From assembly GCA_947507875.1 (NCBI GenBank), contig CANNQP010000004.1:1-64000 (forward strand): a stretch of 64,000 nucleotides of DNA, written 5' to 3'. Source of the stretch: Verrucomicrobiaceae bacterium (GTDB lineage Bacteria > Verrucomicrobiota > Verrucomicrobiia > Verrucomicrobiales > Verrucomicrobiaceae). The notes beneath the pieces are model-generated. The model did no database searches and was not told the origin of the DNA. It saw only the letters and a list, made by a program, of their open reading frames with translations. This document shows positions 59,809 to 64,000 of the stretch, one piece after another. Position 1 is the stretch's first letter. Every line of letters begins with the position of its first letter. A program made the translations under genes and the position numbers.

Positions 59809-60827
59809 ACCGCCATTTCCACAAGACCCCATTAAAGCATCTTGAGTGATCCTATACCAACCCATTAGCATATTGCTCCCTCAGCACATGACTATTGATT
59901 TCAGGAGCTTCGGATCAGCATCTGCGACTATCGCGAAGGCACACAGGAAAAAATTCCCCGCCCAACCTTGGGTGCCGCATACAACTTGGTCAGCTGCACC
60001 AACAACAATGCAAGACCGGATGCATTAAGCATCTGGTCGGACACAAAAAAGTCATCATCGAGCATAGCATCACGACTCGAAAACAGCTCGAATGCATGCC
60101 TCAGATGACCTTGGCCCGACGGCTTGATAACTTAGAGATTGGAGTGCACGCTTGCCACCATGCACAAATGCCTATGGTTATCGACTGACTGCTAAAACAA
60201 GACTTTCCAAATCTAACAACACCGCGCAGAAATCTTCAAAAATACGACTTTAGAGAAGACGCGAGCCATAGATACACCAGGAGTGCCCCTTCGACGCTGT
60301 GAGCTTATTACTACCTACCGACGGAGATACACGGCCTAATGCTCGGCGAGCATGACATCGTGTTTGATGAACTAGTTTACCCTGCACTAAAACCCTCAAT
60401 CAACCGTCTTGGTTGAAGCGGTAGAATTTGAACTAAAACTGCTGCAAGCCTGAGACTTGTTGTAAGTCTGATTGGGACCTAATGACGCGAAGACAGCAAA
60501 CACACAGGCCTTAGAATTCAGTGCAGCAAGGCAATTGATCAGGCGCAAAAGACCAAAACCTTTTTAGCGAAGCTATCGCAACGAATCCGAGAGAAACTGA
60601 ACTGGACTACTCTCTAAGTATTCAAAAAACGAAGTGCGGCAGCTCACTTCTCTGACGCTCATACTTTTATACCAAAACATCAGTGAGATATTGAGTCGAA
60701 TCCGACACATGAAAGTAAAGTTCTTGAAACTCCAAACGATAGATTATATATCTTATCTTTTGTTTATCGAATTTTTTTACAGCGCACGATTCTGTCACGT
60801 CGGCGCTGCCCAACGTCCACCTGCCCG
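59809..60827. other. Gene-poor kilobase with possible gene remnants
   Basis: No intact gene is recognised in 1,019 bases within an otherwise compact glycan locus. The only long frame (59895-60188, 97 codons) has a segment VIIEHSITTRKQLECMPQMTLA that loosely fits the IEH...P...LA spacing of NeuD-type sugar acetyltransferases, so it may be a decayed one. A second frame (about 60196-60612) reads PTEIHGLMLGEHDIVFDELVYPA between stops, but stop frequency is near random expectation, so this is weak. A small hairpin CAACC-gtctt-GGTTG is at about 60401-60415. Confidence 0.45.
59895..60188 (+). pseudogene. Possible decayed NeuD-like acetyltransferase fragment
   Basis: The frame encodes HKKVIIEHSITTRKQLECMPQ and then MTLARRLDNLEIGVHA. 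In NeuD-type hexapeptide acetyltransferases the segment INTGAIIEHDCKIDDFVHI with SPGAVLAGG and IGIGA shows the same spacing from His to Pro (12) and to Leu-Ala (16-17). The rest does not match and lacks the hexapeptide pattern. A NeuB-type gene 3 kb away makes the idea reasonable; chance resemblance is not excluded. Confidence 0.22.
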
Positions 60828-61607
60828 ATGAAATCCATCAAGAAAAGACTCCCTTTTTACAAGGAGTACAAGAGGCTCAAGAGAATGATCAAAGACTACC
60901 CGAAGGTAGTCAGTGAGAGAGATCAGACTTACGAGAAGTTATACATGCTGATGGATCAGACGGGGCAGATTCCGTTCGGAAGTTCTGACTGGCTGACCAT
61001 GACGGAGCTCAAGTATGGAGGATATGTCACAAACGTTCCTAGACACGCCATAAGCGAGCACGACAGGCGCAACCAAAGGATCTCCACCGGAGGTGACCGC
61101 ATGAGTGCGTTTTATCACAACTATGCTCCGCGTTATGCAAAGTATCTTCAGCCTCTCGTGGGGCGTTCAAGGCGAGTCGTTCTAGCAGAAATAGGTATTT
61201 TGAGAGGCACTGGGCTAGCCATCTGGTCAGACCTTTTCCCTACAGGTCGGATCATCGGCATGGACATTGATCTGGTGAATACTGAATCCAATATGCCTAA
61301 CCTTAAGTCTAGAGGAGCTTTTAAAAATGATAATCTAGAACTTCATTTATTTGACCAATACAAGGATGACGAATCGTCCGTTAGAAACATCCTCAAAGGG
61401 GATAAGATTGATGTTGTGATTGATGACGGAGTGCATCTTGATGAGACAATCATCAAGTCTTATGAGGCGACCAAGAGGCATCTAGCAGATGACTTTGTTT
61501 ATATCATTGAGGACAACAAGACTGTTCATAGCTATTTCACCAAGCGAGAGCCCCAACTCAATGTCGATTATTCGAATCGGATGACTGTCCTGACACCGAA
61601 AAAGTAG
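60828..61607 (+). CDS. Class I SAM-dependent methyltransferase-like protein
   Basis: A 259-residue protein. A basic, helical N-terminus (IKKRLPFYKEYKRLKRMIKDY) leads to a Rossmann methyltransferase core: motif I VVLAEIGILRGTGLAIWSDLFP, the acidic loop IIGMDIDLVN, and VVIDDGVHLDETIIKSYEATK after it. DDFVYIIEDN is the later strand. The arrangement resembles macrocin/demethylmacrocin-type O-methyltransferases and cephalosporin-hydroxylase-like proteins that methylate sugars. The protein stops soon after the core (VLTPKK), which is shorter than many relatives. It probably methylates a sugar in the surface glycan. It lies 25 bases before a GT4 gene. Confidence 0.72.
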   Translation: MKSIKKRLPFYKEYKRLKRMIKDYPKVVSERDQTYEKLYMLMDQTGQIPFGSSDWLTMTELKYGGYVTNVPRHAISEHDRRNQRISTGGDRMSAFYHNYAPRYAKYLQPLVGRSRRVVLAEIGILRGTGLAIWSDLFPTGRIIGMDIDLVNTESNMPNLKSRGAFKNDNLELHLFDQYKDDESSVRNILKGDKIDVVIDDGVHLDETIIKSYEATKRHLADDFVYIIEDNKTVHSYFTKREPQLNVDYSNRMTVLTPKK

Positions 61608-61632
61608 CGGCGACACGCCCTTGGGGTGACTC

Positions 61633-62868
61633 ATGATGATTTTATTGCTGATGAAACAGCTCTCCCGAAGTTCAGGAGGGTTATCTAGTGCTTTGGATTT
61701 AGCTGAAACGATGTTCGCACTCAAGCATGATGTGCATGTGTGCATTAGTACCCCAGAGACGCCTGGACAGAAAGTCCAGAAAACGAGTCTTCCACCTGAT
61801 AGAATCTGCAGAATTCCAGCATGCTATCGAACGATTGGTAGCGTTGAAGACCAATCATTGATCCAGATTCTCAAAGACAAAAAGGCAAGTTCTCGCAAGC
61901 GAATCGGGAGGTGCTTGAGCTTTTTGCGAAAGCGTGAAATAGAGCTGAATTTTTCGCAATTACTAAAGAAGGCGGATCTGATTTTTGACTTCGAAAACTT
62001 TACTGCCAGCGCGATCCAAAAAATAAGAAGATTGAGCAACGCTAAACTTGTTAGAAATCATGCAGGTGCCCCGGAAACATTCGAAGAATACTGGGTCAAA
62101 AATGAACACCTAACTGCACCTGCGGAGAGTCCAGCTGCTCGATATATCGAATATTGTAAAAGATACGATCTGCTGCTGTTCCAAGCACAAGATCAAGCAG
62201 CAGACTGTGCTAAGCGTGATTCTGCTCTAAAGAACAAGTGCTATGTCATTTCCCCATCCTGCTCAGAAAGCGAAGTTTTAGCAGCCAGGCAACTGCCCAA
62301 TCCCTACCAAGCACAGAAAAAAATTCTCGTATCAGTCGGGTCACTCCAGCCAAGAAAAGCACAGCACACTAGTCTTGAAGTATTCCGTGATTTACATCAA
62401 AAAAATCCAGAAGCAGAACTGCACTTGATAGGAGGTCGCGAAAAGACTGAATACGGCCTTCAGCTGAAAGCGTCCATCAGCGAGATGGGCTTAGAAAACT
62501 CTGTGTTTATTCACGGCTTCCAACAGGATTACTTGAGATGGATGGCCCATGCCGACATTCTTATTCAGACATCGCTTTCCGAAGGAGTGTCTCGCGTAAT
62601 TCGTGAATCCATGCTCATGCAGTTACCCATTGTAAGTTTTTCCATATCAGGGACATCATCAGTTCTGCGCTCAAATCAAGATGCTGTATTGATCGAGCCT
62701 GGTGACCTAGCAGGAATGTCATGTGCCATTTCTCATCTGCTGAATCACAGCGAAGAGGCTAAAAGGATTTCGCGCTCCGCCTTTGATCGTTATCTTTTAA
62801 ACCATTCCTGGGCAAAATATGCTGGTTCCATCAACCAAATGATTTCTGATTTTGGCAACATAGGCTAA
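61633..62868 (+). CDS. Glycosyltransferase family 4
   Basis: A 411-residue GT-B glycosyltransferase. The N-terminal domain opens ILLLMKQLSRSSGGLSSALDLAETMFALKHDVHVC. The C-terminal donor domain has KILVSVGSLQPRKAQHTSLEVF, AELHLIGGREKTEYG, NSVFIHGFQQDYLRWMAHADILIQTSLSEGVSRVIRESMLMQLPIVSF and DAVLIEPGDLAGM. The EX7E motif is SEGVSRVIRES. Donor and acceptor are unknown. It follows the methyltransferase gene closely and is separated from neuB by a stretch of 600 bases. It belongs with the other transferases in building a surface polysaccharide. Confidence 0.88.
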   Translation: MMILLLMKQLSRSSGGLSSALDLAETMFALKHDVHVCISTPETPGQKVQKTSLPPDRICRIPACYRTIGSVEDQSLIQILKDKKASSRKRIGRCLSFLRKREIELNFSQLLKKADLIFDFENFTASAIQKIRRLSNAKLVRNHAGAPETFEEYWVKNEHLTAPAESPAARYIEYCKRYDLLLFQAQDQAADCAKRDSALKNKCYVISPSCSESEVLAARQLPNPYQAQKKILVSVGSLQPRKAQHTSLEVFRDLHQKNPEAELHLIGGREKTEYGLQLKASISEMGLENSVFIHGFQQDYLRWMAHADILIQTSLSEGVSRVIRESMLMQLPIVSFSISGTSSVLRSNQDAVLIEPGDLAGMSCAISHLLNHSEEAKRISRSAFDRYLLNHSWAKYAGSINQMISDFGNIG

Positions 62869-63466
62869 GGCTAGGCAACCCCTTCTCTTGGGCGTAATCA
62901 CGTTTATCAATCATCCAAAACTTCAATTTTGTGAACCTTTGTCAGGGTTCCCTTGTTGGAGTTACACGAACAAGATTTAGAAACCGGAACAGTTCATAGG
63001 TCTGATCCGAGGATCTTGTGGTAAAGTGTCTTGATTCAGCGCTGTCCCATCGAGTTTATCTCTATCAATCAATGGTCAGGATGCGAACTGGCGACACTGT
63101 TAGTTGCGCACCTGGCGTTTTTCCACTCAAGAGCAAGTGGCTACCCAGTTCATCAACCTGCATCTCGCCATAACCATGCCATCTACCGGACGAAATCGAC
63201 TCAATGTTTTTGTCTGGCTTAAAATTTTCGCACCTCAATTCAGCCAATGCTTCACGTCATGTGGCCACCTTTTTCTGTTCGCTGAACCTGCTTTTGATCT
63301 TCTTCGGCTCTCTCCTTTTGCTGTGAAGAGAACTCCATTCGACTCTTTGCCGTTCAACGAGAAGCAGGTTATATGGCACTTGCGTTGCTCGACGCCATCT
63401 AAAAACCCGCTTAATGTCCTTGACCGAAGCTAGCCGCACTTTTCTAGTCATCTTAACTGAAAATAC
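62869..63466. other. Gene-poor stretch before neuB with a possible acetyltransferase remnant
   Basis: About 600 bases with no intact gene. Plus-strand ORFs (63 and 109 codons) show no family resemblance. The minus strand carries a frame that resembles a broken GNAT acetyltransferase (see separate entry). The neuB promoter should lie in the final part, but no convincing -10/-35 pair is visible. Confidence 0.5.
63068..63450 (-). pseudogene. Possible broken GNAT acetyltransferase (PseH-like) remnant
   Basis: Reading the minus strand from 63450, MTRKVRLASVKDIKRVFRWR resembles the start of PseH/FlaR-type GNAT enzymes (R.A...D...LF.WRN). One in-frame stop at 63254-63256 interrupts it. The same frame then gives RWHGYGEMQVDELGSHLLLSG, which resembles the central GNAT strand 'G..R.D..g...is'. 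PseH-type enzymes act in nonulosonic acid synthesis, and a NeuB-type gene starts next to it in the opposite direction. The match is by eye and weak. Confidence 0.28.
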
Positions 63467-64000
63467 ATGACTACTTTCTCTATAGGAAACCGGCAGGTTG
63501 GTCCCGAACATCCCCCCCTCGTCATCGCCGAAATTGGCATCAATCATTCAGGGTCTCTCGCGATTGCCAAGGAAATGGTAAATGCGGCGTATCGAGCAGG
63601 CGCTGAGGTCATCAAACATCAGACGCATGTGGTGCAAGATGAGATGTCGTCCGCCGCAAAGTCCGTGATTCCAGGCAATGCCGACATCTCCATCTATGAA
63701 ATCATGGAACGATACGGCCTGACGGCGGAAGAGGAAGTTCAACTAAAAAACCATGTCGAATCGCTAGGAATGATCTTTTTGAGCACCCCCTTTTCCAGGG
63801 CGGCAGCTGACTTCCTTGCAGATCTCGGCGTTTCAGCGTTCAAGATAGGCTCTGGCGAATGCAACAACTACCCGTTGGTCGAGCATATCGCCAATTTCGG
63901 CAAACCGGTGATTCTTAGCACTGGCATGAACTCCACCGCAACGGTCGAGCCTGCCGTGCAGATCTTGCGTTCCAAGAACATCCCCTTCGCCCTGCTCCAT
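63467..64000 (+). CDS. neuB: N-acetylneuraminate synthase family protein (NeuB/LegI/PseI), 5' part, cut by window edge
   Basis: The gene runs off the right edge; 178 codons are present and it is missing from the ORF track because it has no stop. The translation starts [20 protein letters not shown] and continues [74 protein letters not shown] and [12 protein letters not shown]. These are the TIM-barrel motifs of NeuB, which condenses PEP with N-acetylmannosamine (or an analogue) to a nonulosonic acid. Variants make sialic, legionaminic or pseudaminic acid; the fragment does not say which. IKHQTH, where NeuB has (F/V)K(F/H)Q.., fits. The start is ATG 63467. Confidence 0.9.
   Translation, partial: MTTFSIGNRQVGPEHPPLVIAEIGINHSGSLAIAKEMVNAAYRAGAEVIKHQTHVVQDEMSSAAKSVIPGNADISIYEIMERYGLTAEEEVQLKNHVESLGMIFLSTPFSRAAADFLADLGVSAFKIGSGECNNYPLVEHIANFGKPVILSTGMNSTATVEPAVQILRSKNIPFALLH

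Overview
The window looks like a chromosome segment of a Gram-negative verrucomicrobium (Prosthecobacter/Verrucomicrobium-like). The evidence is: LPS genes (KdsA, LptB and OstA-family proteins); a fumarate-reductase-type succinate dehydrogenase of the kind found in the PVC/Bacteroidetes group; Tat-exported DUF1501, DUF1552 and Gfo/Idh/MocA proteins; a DUF1592/DUF1588/DUF1585 c-type cytochrome; and a very large autotransporter-associated beta-strand repeat protein. A LexA-like box of the form described for Verrucomicrobia lies before a Y-family polymerase. Assignment is from gene content only. I saw no tRNA, rRNA, CRISPR array or intact insertion sequence.

Layout. 1-3.9 kb: start of pyruvate carboxylase and the sdhC-sdhA-sdhB operon (all minus), ending in a clear intrinsic terminator. 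4.1-7.1 kb: a DinB-like polymerase and an exported esterase. 7.2-11 kb: a tight minus-strand run kdsA-lptC-like-lptA-like-lptB-hpf, coupling Kdo synthesis, LPS transport and ribosome hibernation. 11.1-35.7 kb: one unbroken minus-strand gene of about 8,200 codons for a secreted repeat protein with Ig-like domains near its C-terminus and no recognisable translocator. 35.9-44.3 kb: DUF1501 protein, Gfo/Idh/MocA oxidoreductase, MoxR ATPase, hydroxyacid dehydrogenase, ECF sigma factor with a small membrane partner, an NtrC-type regulator with a damaged receiver domain, and an L,D-transpeptidase containing a C11 tract. 44.5-55.8 kb: NTF2-like protein, TsaB, an orphan NuoE/NuoF-type diaphorase, the DUF1552/DUF1592 pair behind glnS, purU, a beta-CASP nuclease and a YkgJ-like protein. 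55.8-64 kb: a surface-polysaccharide region with three glycosyltransferases, a hexapeptide acyltransferase, a methyltransferase-like protein, an unrecognised protein, two long gene-poor stretches and the start of a NeuB-type nonulosonic acid synthase.

How it works together. Much of the window serves the cell envelope: Kdo and LPS transport, a giant surface protein, an L,D-transpeptidase, exported PVC-type enzymes and a glycan locus. The most unusual items are the giant repeat protein (with its nested internal insertion and higher-order repeats), the regulator whose phospho-acceptor Asp is Glu, the orphan diaphorase inside a GC-rich block, and the decayed-looking stretches in the glycan region. 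Several starts given by the ORF track are TTG or GTG codons; where a nearby ATG fits the family better I moved the start and say so.
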